A stretch of DNA of 64,000 nt from TMED78 sp036337035. Its GTDB lineage: Bacteria; Pseudomonadota; Gammaproteobacteria; Steroidobacterales; Rariloculaceae. The stretch spans positions 62,001 through 126,000 of the forward strand of contig JAYZFC010000005.1 of NCBI GenBank assembly GCA_036337035.1. The letters are read 5' to 3'. This document shows, in pieces, positions 56,118-64,000 of this stretch. The position numbers and the translations under genes were made by a program. The notes beneath the pieces were generated by a model, which was not told the origin of the DNA, did no database searches, and was given only the letters and a program-made list of their open reading frames with translations. Numbering within the stretch: the stretch's first letter is position 1; the number at the start of each line of letters is the position of its first letter.

Positions 56118-57578
56118 ATGTATGAAAAAACAATAAAGCAACTTTCAATAGAGTTAAATTCCAAAAAAATATCTTCACTTGAATTGACAAAAGAGTTTTT
56201 AAATAGAATAAAAACTTTTGATAAAAAAATAAACTCATTTATTACAATTGATGAAGACAATGCATTAGCTGAAGCAAAAAAAGCTGATAAGATTTTAGGT
56301 AAATCTGATGTTTCTATTCTTACAGGTATACCAATAGCTCATAAGGATATTTTTTGTACTAAAGGAATAAAAACAAGCTGTGGATCAAAAATGCTTGATA
56401 ACTTTATTTCTCCTTATGATGCAACTATTGTAAAAAAATTAAAAGAAGCTGGAACAATAAGCTTAGGGAAGACAAATATGGATGAGTTTGCTATGGGCTC
56501 ATCAAATGAAACAAGCTTCTATGGGCCCGTTCATAACCCATGGGATCTTGAAAGAGTACCAGGTGGCTCATCTGGAGGCTCTGCAGCTGCAGTAGCTGCA
56601 AGGCTTGTCTGTGCTGCAACTGGTTCTGATACCGGTGGCTCTATAAGGCAACCTGCTGCACTATGTGGCTTAACTGGAATTAAACCTACTTATGGTCGAA
56701 CCTCTAGGTTCGGAATGATAGCTTTTGCTTCTAGCCTTGATCAAGCAGGAATATTAACTAAGTCAGTAGAAGATAGCGCTATTCTATTAGAAGCTATGTC
56801 AGGATTTTGTCAAAAAGACTCTACATCAATATCTACTAAAGTTCCTAACTTCTCAGAAGAAATTAATACGCCCTGGGAAAAAATAAAAATAGGGTTGCCG
56901 AATAATTTCTTTAATAATGCACTAGATTCTAATAGCTCAAACTTAGTTATGGAGAGTATAAAAATTTTAGAAAAGCTTGGAGCAAAAATAATTAATATTG
57001 ACCTAAAAAATATAAATCTCTCAATACCATCTTATTATGTAGTAGCTCCTGCCGAAGCTTCATCAAATCTATCTAGGTTCGATGGAGTTAGATTTGGCTA
57101 CAGAGCAAAGGAAGCATCTAATCTAGATGAACTTTATAAATTATCTAGAAGTGGAGGATTTGGAGATGAGGTTAAAAGAAGAATACTTATAGGAACATAC
57201 GTTTTGTCAGCTGGTTATTATGATGCTTATTATCTACAAGCTCAAAAGGTAAGAAACTTAATTAGTCAAAATTTTGCTGATGCATTTAAAGAAGTAGATA
57301 TAATAATTGGTCCTACAACACCTTCACCAGCATTTAAAATTGGCCAAAAAATAGACGATCCTATTCAAATGTATCTCAATGATATTTTCACAATCGGGGC
57401 AAACTTAGCTGGTCTTCCAGCCCTATCAGTACCCTGTGGATTTTCTTCTGGTTTACCAGTAGGGATGCAACTAATAGGCACACATCTCAATGAAAGCTTA
57501 ATATTAAAAATAGGTCATTATTTTCAAAAAGAAACTAATTGGCATTTGCAATCTCCGTCAATTTTATCAGGAAATTAA
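56118..57578 (+). CDS. gatA: Asp/Glu-tRNA amidotransferase subunit A
   Basis: Amidase-signature subunit releasing ammonia from glutamine. The catalytic triad is K76 in PIAHKDIF, cis-Ser S151 in GGSSGGSAAAV, and nucleophile S175 in GSDTGGSIRQPA. Length 486 aa. The complex converts mischarged Asp-tRNA(Asn) or Glu-tRNA(Gln). Because glnS is present in this window, the Asn route is the more likely need. Confidence 0.97.
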   Translation: MYEKTIKQLSIELNSKKISSLELTKEFLNRIKTFDKKINSFITIDEDNALAEAKKADKILGKSDVSILTGIPIAHKDIFCTKGIKTSCGSKMLDNFISPYDATIVKKLKEAGTISLGKTNMDEFAMGSSNETSFYGPVHNPWDLERVPGGSSGGSAAAVAARLVCAATGSDTGGSIRQPAALCGLTGIKPTYGRTSRFGMIAFASSLDQAGILTKSVEDSAILLEAMSGFCQKDSTSISTKVPNFSEEINTPWEKIKIGLPNNFFNNALDSNSSNLVMESIKILEKLGAKIINIDLKNINLSIPSYYVVAPAEASSNLSRFDGVRFGYRAKEASNLDELYKLSRSGGFGDEVKRRILIGTYVLSAGYYDAYYLQAQKVRNLISQNFADAFKEVDIIIGPTTPSPAFKIGQKIDDPIQMYLNDIFTIGANLAGLPALSVPCGFSSGLPVGMQLIGTHLNESLILKIGHYFQKETNWHLQSPSILSGN

Positions 57579-57583
57579 TAATT

Positions 57584-59020
57584 ATGGATTGGGAAACAGT
57601 AGTAGGTCTAGAAATCCATACTCAGTTAGCTACTGAGAGTAAGCTATTTTCTGGAGCTTCAACAAAATATGGTGGATCACCTAATACACAAGCCTCTATT
57701 ATTGACTTGGGATACCCCGGAGTTCTTCCAGTATTGAATCGGGAGGCGTTAATAATGGCAATAAAATTTGGTCTAGCTACTAATTGTAAGATTTCTCAAA
57801 ATTCTATTTTTGCCAGAAAAAATTATTTCTATCCAGATCTTCCTAAAGGCTACCAGATATCTCAATTTGAAAGGCCTATTGTATATAATGGAAATATTGA
57901 TATCCAAATAGGTTCAAAAACAAAAAATATTAGAATAACTAGAGCTCATATAGAAGAGGATGCTGGTAAATCAATGCACCAGAATTTTGATGATGCTAGC
58001 GGAGTAGATTTAAATAGAGCAGGAACTCCCCTCCTAGAAATTGTATCAGAACCAGATATTAGCTCTGCTGAGGAAGCAGGCCTATATATGAGAAAAATAC
58101 ATAAATTAGTTTGTTACTTAGGAATTTCAGATGGAAATATGCAGGAAGGCTCTTTTCGCTGTGATGCAAATATATCAATTAGAAAAAAAGACTCAAAAAA
58201 TCTTGGTATAAGGACTGAAATTAAAAACTTAAATTCATTTAGATTTGTAGAAAAAGCAATTGATATAGAAGTAGAAAGGCAAATTGAACTGATAGAAAAC
58301 GGTGAGAAAATTATTCAAGAAACTAGATTATATGATGATATAAAAAATCAGACTAGACCTATGAGAAGTAAAGAAGAAGCTAATGACTACAGGTATTTTC
58401 CAGATCCTGATTTGCTACCTATAGTACTTGATGATGAAATAATAAATGAAATAAAACAAAATTTACCTGAGTTACCTGAAAAAAAATATCAGCGATTTGT
58501 CTCTGATTACAACCTAAATGAATATGATGCAGAAGTCCTAACATCAAACATACATATAGCTAAGTTTTTCGAATCTACTGTAATGAAAGCTGAATTAGCG
58601 AAGCCGAAACTAGTCTCTAATTGGGTACAAGGTGAATTACTGTCAATATTAAATAATAAAAATTTAGATATAAAAGACTGTAAAATATCTACAGATAATT
58701 TTGCAAAAATTTTAGACTTAATTGAAAAAGAAGAGTTATCAACTAAACTAGCAAAACAGGTTATGCACCTTGCTTGGGAATCTAAAGATACTATTGATAA
58801 CATTATAGATAAACATGGATTCAAGCAGATTTCCGACGATGCTTCAATAAATAAAATAGTTTCTGAGATAATTGAAAATTTCCCAGAACAAGTAGAGCAA
58901 TATAAAAATGGAAATGAAAAAATTATTGGTTTTTTTGTCGGTAAGGTTATGCAATCTTCAAATGGAAAGGCTAATCCCAAACAAGTTAATCAGTCGCTAA
59001 GAAAAAAGTTAAGAGAATAA
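57584..59020 (+). CDS. gatB: Asp/Glu-tRNA amidotransferase subunit B
   Basis: tRNA-binding and phosphorylating subunit, 478 aa. The motif is ETVVGLEIHTQL at the N-terminus, NYFYPDLPKGYQISQF, DLNRAGTPLLEIV and DANISI. A frame start at 57539 exists inside gatA, but ATG at 57584 gives the standard MDWETVVGLEIH start, five bases after the gatA stop. The C-terminal YqeY-like region ends GKANPKQVNQSLRKKL. Confidence 0.96.
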   Translation: MDWETVVGLEIHTQLATESKLFSGASTKYGGSPNTQASIIDLGYPGVLPVLNREALIMAIKFGLATNCKISQNSIFARKNYFYPDLPKGYQISQFERPIVYNGNIDIQIGSKTKNIRITRAHIEEDAGKSMHQNFDDASGVDLNRAGTPLLEIVSEPDISSAEEAGLYMRKIHKLVCYLGISDGNMQEGSFRCDANISIRKKDSKNLGIRTEIKNLNSFRFVEKAIDIEVERQIELIENGEKIIQETRLYDDIKNQTRPMRSKEEANDYRYFPDPDLLPIVLDDEIINEIKQNLPELPEKKYQRFVSDYNLNEYDAEVLTSNIHIAKFFESTVMKAELAKPKLVSNWVQGELLSILNNKNLDIKDCKISTDNFAKILDLIEKEELSTKLAKQVMHLAWESKDTIDNIIDKHGFKQISDDASINKIVSEIIENFPEQVEQYKNGNEKIIGFFVGKVMQSSNGKANPKQVNQSLRKKLRE

Positions 59021-59023
59021 TTT

Positions 59024-59845
59024 ATGACTAATCTTTCATTTGAATTTTTCCCTCCAAAAAATGATTCTATGAAGGAAAAACTATGGAGTTGTATGAAAGA
59101 GCTATCTTCATTTTCTCCTAAATTCGTTTCTGTAACTTATGGTGCAGATGGCTCAACAAGAGATAGAACACATGATGTAGTTGAAAATATAACTAAAAAA
59201 ACTAACCTAGTTTGTGCTCCTCATCTTACATGTATTGGAAATGATGAAAAAGAAATTTCTAAAATAGCTATTGGTTACTGGGATAAAGGTATAAGAGACA
59301 TAGTTGCGCTTAGAGGCGACCTTCCAAAAAATTTTGATATAAATATAAATTCAAATAGCTTTAATTATGCTTTTGAGTTAGTAGAATGTCTGGCTAGATT
59401 AAGAAAATTTAATATCTCAGTAGCAGCTTACCCAGAAGTACATCCTGAAGCTAAGAATGCGAAAGAAGATTTAGATAATTTAAAAAGAAAAATTGATGCT
59501 GGTGCTAGTAAGGCAATAACTCAATTTTTCTTTGATGTGGATATTTTTTTAAGATTTAGAGATAAGTGTTTTGATGCTGGTATAACAGCTAGTATTATAC
59601 CCGGTATTTTACCTATAAATAATTTTGATAATATGGTTAATTTTTCAAAAAAATGTGGTACTACTATACCTAAAGAGTTATTTGACATGTTTTCAGAAAA
59701 AAAAATAGATGAAAAATCAAAAAAAAGCCTGGCAATTAGTTATTGTAAAAGGCAAATTGAATTATTAAGTAATGCTGGTGTTGAGGAATTTCATTTCTAT
59801 ACTTTAAATAAATCTGATCTAATCTCAAAAATACTTAAAAAATAG
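59024..59845 (+). CDS. metF: 5,10-methylenetetrahydrofolate reductase
   Basis: FAD enzyme producing 5-methyltetrahydrofolate for methionine synthesis. The family blocks are FEFFPPKNDSMKEKLW, VSVTYGADGSTRDRT, APHLTCIG, DIVALRGDLP, AAYPEVHPEA and TQFFFDV. Length 273 aa. It lies three bases after gatB and supplies the methyl donor for metH, 30 bases downstream. Confidence 0.95.
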   Translation: MTNLSFEFFPPKNDSMKEKLWSCMKELSSFSPKFVSVTYGADGSTRDRTHDVVENITKKTNLVCAPHLTCIGNDEKEISKIAIGYWDKGIRDIVALRGDLPKNFDININSNSFNYAFELVECLARLRKFNISVAAYPEVHPEAKNAKEDLDNLKRKIDAGASKAITQFFFDVDIFLRFRDKCFDAGITASIIPGILPINNFDNMVNFSKKCGTTIPKELFDMFSEKKIDEKSKKSLAISYCKRQIELLSNAGVEEFHFYTLNKSDLISKILKK

Positions 59846-59875
59846 GTCCTCATTTAATTTAATAAATTATAATTT

Positions 59876-62800
59876 ATGGGTAAAAACTCCAACAGTCTCC
59901 AAGCACTTCTCAAAAAGCGTATTCTAATTAAAGATGGCGCTATGGGGACAATGATTCAAGATCATAAGCTGAATGAAGAAAATTATAGAGGAAAACGATT
60001 CAAAAAATGGGAAAAACCGTTAAAAGGGAATATTGACTTACTAAGCTTAACACAGCCAGAACTAATTTATAATGTACATTCAAAATATATAGAATCTGGT
60101 GCAGATATAATAACTACAAATACATTTAACTCTAGCATACCTTCACAATCAGACTATGGGATGGAAAATTTTGTTAGAGAGCTAAATTATGAATCTGCTG
60201 TTCTTGCTAAAAAAGCTATTAACGATTTCTATGAAAAAGATAGTCAAACTCGATTCGCTGCAGGAGTTATTGGGCCTACAAATAAAACTTGCTCAATATC
60301 ACCTAATGTTAATGATCCCAGTGAAAGAAATATAAGTTTCGATGAACTTGTGGATACATACTCTATAGCTTGTGAAGGCTTAATTAAGGGTGGTGTCGAT
60401 ATACTTTTGATTGAAACTATTTTTGATACTTTAAATGCTAAAGCTGCTATCTATGCAATAAAAAATACTTTAGATAATAAAAAACTGGATATACCTATAA
60501 TGATATCTGGAACTATCACAGATGCCTCAGGAAGAACCCTTTCTGGACAAACTTTAGAGGCTTTTTATAACTCAGTAAGGCATGCTGAACCATTACTAAT
60601 AGGCCTTAATTGTGCTCTTGGAGCAACTGAACTAAGACCACATATTGAAGAATTATCTAAATTATCAGAAACTTATACTAGCGTTCATCCAAATGCTGGT
60701 CTGCCTAATGAATTTGGAGGATATGATGATACTCCCGAGAATATGGGAAAAATTATTAATGATTTTATGATCAATAACTGGGTAAATGTTGTAGGTGGAT
60801 GCTGTGGAACAACCCCAGAACATATAAAGAAATTTGCTACTCTGGCTAAAAAAAGGCAACCAAGAAGGCTAGTAAAAAAAGAAAATATGACTCGCCTTTC
60901 AGGCTTAGAAAATCTTAATATTAATCAGGATAGTTTATTTACTAATGTTGGAGAAAGGACAAATATTACTGGATCAGCTAAATTTAAAAAACTAATTGAA
61001 GGTAATCACTATGAGGAAGCCCTAAATATAGCAAGAGATCAAGTATTGAATGGGGCTCAAATAATAGATATTAATATGGATGAAGGGATGCTCAATTCTG
61101 AGCATGCAATGGATCGATTTCTTAAACTAATTGCATCTGAACCTGATATTTCAAAAGTCCCAATAATGATAGACTCATCAAAATGGAGTGTTATCGTAGC
61201 TGGATTAAAATGTATACAAGGCAAATGTATTGTTAATTCTATTAGTCTCAAAGAAGGTGAAAAGATATTTCTAGAACAAGCTAAAGAAATAAAAAAATAT
61301 GGTGCCTCAATGGTTGTCATGGCTTTTGATGAAAATGGGCAAGCTGATACTGTAAATAGAAAATTTGAAATTTGCGAAAGGTCCTATGATCTATTAACTA
61401 ATAAAATAAATATTAATCCTAGTGATATCATTTTTGATCCCAACATATTTGCTGTTGCAACAGGAATTGAAGAACATAACTCTTATGGATTATCTTTTAT
61501 TCTGGCTACGAAAAAAATAAAGAAAAAGTTTCCTGAAATATTAATTAGCGGTGGAGTTAGTAATATTTCATTTTCATTTAGAGGTAACAATGCAATAAGA
61601 GAAGCTATACATTCAGTTTTTTTATACCACGCCATTAGAGCTGGCATGGATATGGGTATTGTTAATCCAAGTCAACTAGTTATTTATAACACAATACCTA
61701 TCGCTATTAGAAAAAAAATAGAGGATGTTATTCTAGATAGAACTAATAATTCGACAGAAGAATTAATTAATATTGCTAATAGTTTTGGAAAAATTGAAAA
61801 AAAAGAAAACAAAAAAGATTTACATGAATGGAGAAGCCTATCAATAAATAAAAAACTTGAATTTGCTCTTATTCATGGCATAGATGAGTTTGTAATTGAG
61901 GATACTGAAAAAGCACGCTGTCAATCATCCAGACCGCTAGATGTAATAGAGGGTCCACTAATGGATGGAATGAATATTGTTGGTGAATTATTTGGGGAAG
62001 GAAAAATGTTCCTACCACAAGTGGTAAAATCTGCTCGAGTAATGAAGAAAGCAGTAGCTCACCTAGTTCCTTTTATTGAAGAAGAAAAAGAAGATGGGGC
62101 ATCTAAATCAAAACTAGTAATCGCTACAGTAAAAGGAGATGTTCATGATATTGGAAAAAATATTGTTTCTGTGGTTTTGCAATGTAATAACTTTGAAGTC
62201 TTCGATATGGGAGTTATGGTCCCAGCTGAAAAAATTATAGATAAAGCGATAGAATTAAATGCTGATATGATAGGTCTATCTGGTCTCATTACACCTTCTC
62301 TCGAGGAAATGACTTATGTAGCAAGTGAGATGGAAAGAAGAAATCTTTCCATACCATTATTAATAGGAGGGGCTACCACATCTCCTGCTCATACAAGTGT
62401 AAAAATTGATCCTAATTATAAAGGTCCGGTAGTATATGTTAAAGATGCTTCAAAATCTGTCTCTACTGTTCAAAATCTTATTGGTGATAAAAAATCATCC
62501 TTCATAAAGAAAAATAATAGCGATCACTCATCAAGGAGAGCTCGGCACTTAAATAGGAATAATAAGAATTCCTCGCTATCAATAATACATGCTAGAGAAA
62601 ACTCAGTAATAATTAATTGGGACAAATATAAAATCGTTGAACCAAAGAAATTAGGTATAAGTATTATTGACTATTTTTCTCTTAACGATATATCAAATTA
62701 TATTGATTGGATGCCTTTTTTTAATGCATGGAGTTTTAAAGGAACTTTTCCAGAAATACTAAAAGATCAATCGGCTGGAAATGCAGCTAATACACTTTTC

Positions 62801-63547
62801 AACGACGCAAAAAAACTATTAGATAATATAATTTCAGAGGAATGGCTAAAGCCTAGAGGCGTTGTGGGAATATTTCCAGCTAACTCAATTGGAGATGATA
62901 TAGAAATCTACACTGATAACTCTAGAGAAAGCATTAAACAAAAAATTTATTTTCTTAGACAGCAAAAGAAAAAAAATAATAATCAATATAATGAATGTCT
63001 TTCAGATTATGTTGCTCCAAAAAATAATTTAGAGGATTATATTGGAGCATTCGCTGTAACATCAGGAGTAAATATAGAAAAATATTCAGAAATGTTTCTA
63101 AAAAAACATGATGACTATTCTAATATTCTATTAAAAGCACTAGCAGATAGATTAGCAGAGGCTTTTGCTGAGCTATTACATCAAGAAATAAGAACAAATA
63201 TTTGGGGATATAACACAAAAGAAAATCTTAATAATAAGGATCTTATAAATGAAAAATATCAAGGAATTAGGCCTGCTCCTGGTTATCCAGCATGTCCAGA
63301 CCATACAGAAAAAAAATCTTTGTGGTCGCTAATTGATGTTGAAAAAAATACTGGCATCAAACTAACAGAAAACTTTGCTATGACCCCAACTGCATCTGTA
63401 AGTGGATGGTATATTTCTCATCCAAATTCTCATTATTTCTCCATTGGAAAGATTAATGAAGATCAAGTAAAAGACTATGCAGATAGAAAAGGGTGGAATA
63501 AAACGGAGGCTGAGAAGTGGCTTTCTCCTAACTTAAGCTACAAATAA
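59876..63547 (+). CDS. metH: B12-dependent methionine synthase MetH
   Basis: Cobalamin methionine synthase, 1223 aa, complete. The homocysteine domain has zinc ligands C246 in LNCALGA and C309-C310 in GGCCGTTPEH. The pterin domain starts near NVGERTNITGSAKF. The cobalamin domain has the axial histidine H757 in GDVHDIGKN, and the C-terminal SAM activation domain includes RPAPGYPACPDH. It needs vitamin B12, so the cell must import or make cobalamin; no cobalamin riboswitch is seen here. Convergent with the last gene, 10 bases apart. Confidence 0.97.
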   Translation: MGKNSNSLQALLKKRILIKDGAMGTMIQDHKLNEENYRGKRFKKWEKPLKGNIDLLSLTQPELIYNVHSKYIESGADIITTNTFNSSIPSQSDYGMENFVRELNYESAVLAKKAINDFYEKDSQTRFAAGVIGPTNKTCSISPNVNDPSERNISFDELVDTYSIACEGLIKGGVDILLIETIFDTLNAKAAIYAIKNTLDNKKLDIPIMISGTITDASGRTLSGQTLEAFYNSVRHAEPLLIGLNCALGATELRPHIEELSKLSETYTSVHPNAGLPNEFGGYDDTPENMGKIINDFMINNWVNVVGGCCGTTPEHIKKFATLAKKRQPRRLVKKENMTRLSGLENLNINQDSLFTNVGERTNITGSAKFKKLIEGNHYEEALNIARDQVLNGAQIIDINMDEGMLNSEHAMDRFLKLIASEPDISKVPIMIDSSKWSVIVAGLKCIQGKCIVNSISLKEGEKIFLEQAKEIKKYGASMVVMAFDENGQADTVNRKFEICERSYDLLTNKININPSDIIFDPNIFAVATGIEEHNSYGLSFILATKKIKKKFPEILISGGVSNISFSFRGNNAIREAIHSVFLYHAIRAGMDMGIVNPSQLVIYNTIPIAIRKKIEDVILDRTNNSTEELINIANSFGKIEKKENKKDLHEWRSLSINKKLEFALIHGIDEFVIEDTEKARCQSSRPLDVIEGPLMDGMNIVGELFGEGKMFLPQVVKSARVMKKAVAHLVPFIEEEKEDGASKSKLVIATVKGDVHDIGKNIVSVVLQCNNFEVFDMGVMVPAEKIIDKAIELNADMIGLSGLITPSLEEMTYVASEMERRNLSIPLLIGGATTSPAHTSVKIDPNYKGPVVYVKDASKSVSTVQNLIGDKKSSFIKKNNSDHSSRRARHLNRNNKNSSLSIIHARENSVIINWDKYKIVEPKKLGISIIDYFSLNDISNYIDWMPFFNAWSFKGTFPEILKDQSAGNAANTLFNDAKKLLDNIISEEWLKPRGVVGIFPANSIGDDIEIYTDNSRESIKQKIYFLRQQKKKNNNQYNECLSDYVAPKNNLEDYIGAFAVTSGVNIEKYSEMFLKKHDDYSNILLKALADRLAEAFAELLHQEIRTNIWGYNTKENLNNKDLINEKYQGIRPAPGYPACPDHTEKKSLWSLIDVEKNTGIKLTENFAMTPTASVSGWYISHPNSHYFSIGKINEDQVKDYADRKGWNKTEAEKWLSPNLSYK

Positions 63548-63557
63548 TTAGAACCAA

Positions 63558-64000
63558 TCATACAGAAGAACAAGTCTCACACGAAGTGTTTGTATCTATA
63601 TTAATTTTTTTCCAATTATTTTTTTTAGCATCCCATGCTAAAATACAATTTGATAATTCGGATCCTAAACCACAGGCTAGTTTCAGTAATTCAGTTGCCA
63701 TCATAACACCTATTACTCCGGGCACTGTAGACAGGACTCCATTACCTTGACAATCTCCCAACCACTCATCTTCGCTATTATATATGCATGAATAGCAAGG
63801 ACCATTCCCATCATTAAGAAATACTAATATCTGCCCCTCAAAACGAATGGCTGCTCCATGAATAATCGGAATCTTATTTAAGAAAGCAGCTTTACTAATA
63901 GCAAACCTAGTTTCAAAATTATCACTACAATCTAAAATAAATGATATATCTGAAACTATCTTCAAATATTCTTCTAAATTAAGTTTCTTATTAATGATCT
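63558..64000 (-). CDS. MoeB/ThiF-family adenylyltransferase, 3' part
   Basis: C-terminal 145 or more residues of an E1-like adenylyltransferase; the 5' part lies beyond the right edge. The TTG at 63965 is not the true start, since the frame stays open to the window end (EEYLKIVSDISF continues into it). Visible are LDCSDNFETRF, the nucleotide-pocket segment HGAAIRFEGQILVF, the zinc ligands CYSC and CETC, and GVIGVMMATELLKLACG. It would activate MoaD or ThiS; with moaD in this window, MoeB is favoured. Confidence 0.88.
   Translation of the reverse strand, partial: IINKKLNLEEYLKIVSDISFILDCSDNFETRFAISKAAFLNKIPIIHGAAIRFEGQILVFLNDGNGPCYSCIYNSEDEWLGDCQGNGVLSTVPGVIGVMMATELLKLACGLGSELSNCILAWDAKKNNWKKINIDTNTSCETCSSV

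Noticed and set aside
57539..57583. Earlier start for gatB inside gatA
   Set aside because: The standard GatB N-terminus begins at the ATG at 57584.
58507..58980. 157-codon minus-strand open frame
   Set aside because: It lies antisense inside gatB with no recognisable motif.

Overview
The window looks like a compact, AT-rich (roughly one-third G+C by eye) chromosome segment from a streamlined marine-type gammaproteobacterium. Gammaproteobacterial gene orders support this: xerD beside dsbC, mreBCD-mrdA-rodA-mltB-dacA-ybeD-lipB, and gatCAB divergent from mreB. An SAR86-like or similar oceanic lineage is a reasonable guess, but the window cannot prove it. About 65 genes lie almost end to end. 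No gene-free stretch exceeds 300 bases, and I see no mobile element, CRISPR array or rRNA. Eight convergent gene pairs are present, seven of them 0-10 bases apart without an obvious terminator.

Layout. 1-1911: end of a DUF6152-type gene, dsbC, xerD. 2018-7084: plus-strand run of acyltransferase, acetoacetyl-CoA synthetase, ZapE, phosphoglycerate mutase and gamma-carbonic anhydrase-like protein. 7091-8850: tesB and a hydroxyisobutyrate dehydrogenase-family gene. 8876-12561: a thiamine uptake operon (TonB-dependent receptor, PnuT-type permease, thiamine kinase-like protein) behind a clear TPP riboswitch. 12604-27525: a molybdenum district (moaB, mocA, moaE-D-C-A, moeA, xdhC, modABC) interrupted by glnS, a TRAP binding protein, a TonB-C-domain protein, a TPR protein, a bactofilin and folE. 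MocA plus XdhC, with no MobA visible, suggests molybdopterin-cytosine-dinucleotide enzymes of the xanthine dehydrogenase family. 27533-35474: exported dinucleotide-binding protein, aminotransferase, two transporters, a PQQ quinohemoprotein dehydrogenase coupled to a CitE/HpcH-type lyase, and a Tat-type dienelactone hydrolase. 35516-39108: nadB, nadA and a GDP-fucose synthase-like gene. 39243-45066: a co-directional periplasmic cluster made of a cytochrome c-beta-propeller fusion, an SCO copper protein, a CcdA-like membrane protein, a second propeller and a TctC-type binding protein. I consider this the least explained locus. 45121-46287: secreted metallo-beta-lactamase-fold protein and tRNA-Arg(ACG). 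46328-55704: lipoate and cell-wall elongation genes. 55822-63547: gatCAB, metF, B12-dependent metH. 63558-64000: 3' part of a MoeB/ThiF gene.

The genes suggest a heterotroph that scavenges thiamine, makes NAD from aspartate, builds Moco, oxidises alcohols or sugars in the periplasm with PQQ and cytochromes c, and imports organic acids. Three genes lose conserved N-terminal sequence if they start at an ATG, GTG or TTG. In each, an in-frame ATA sits where the start is expected, so ATA initiation may be used here.
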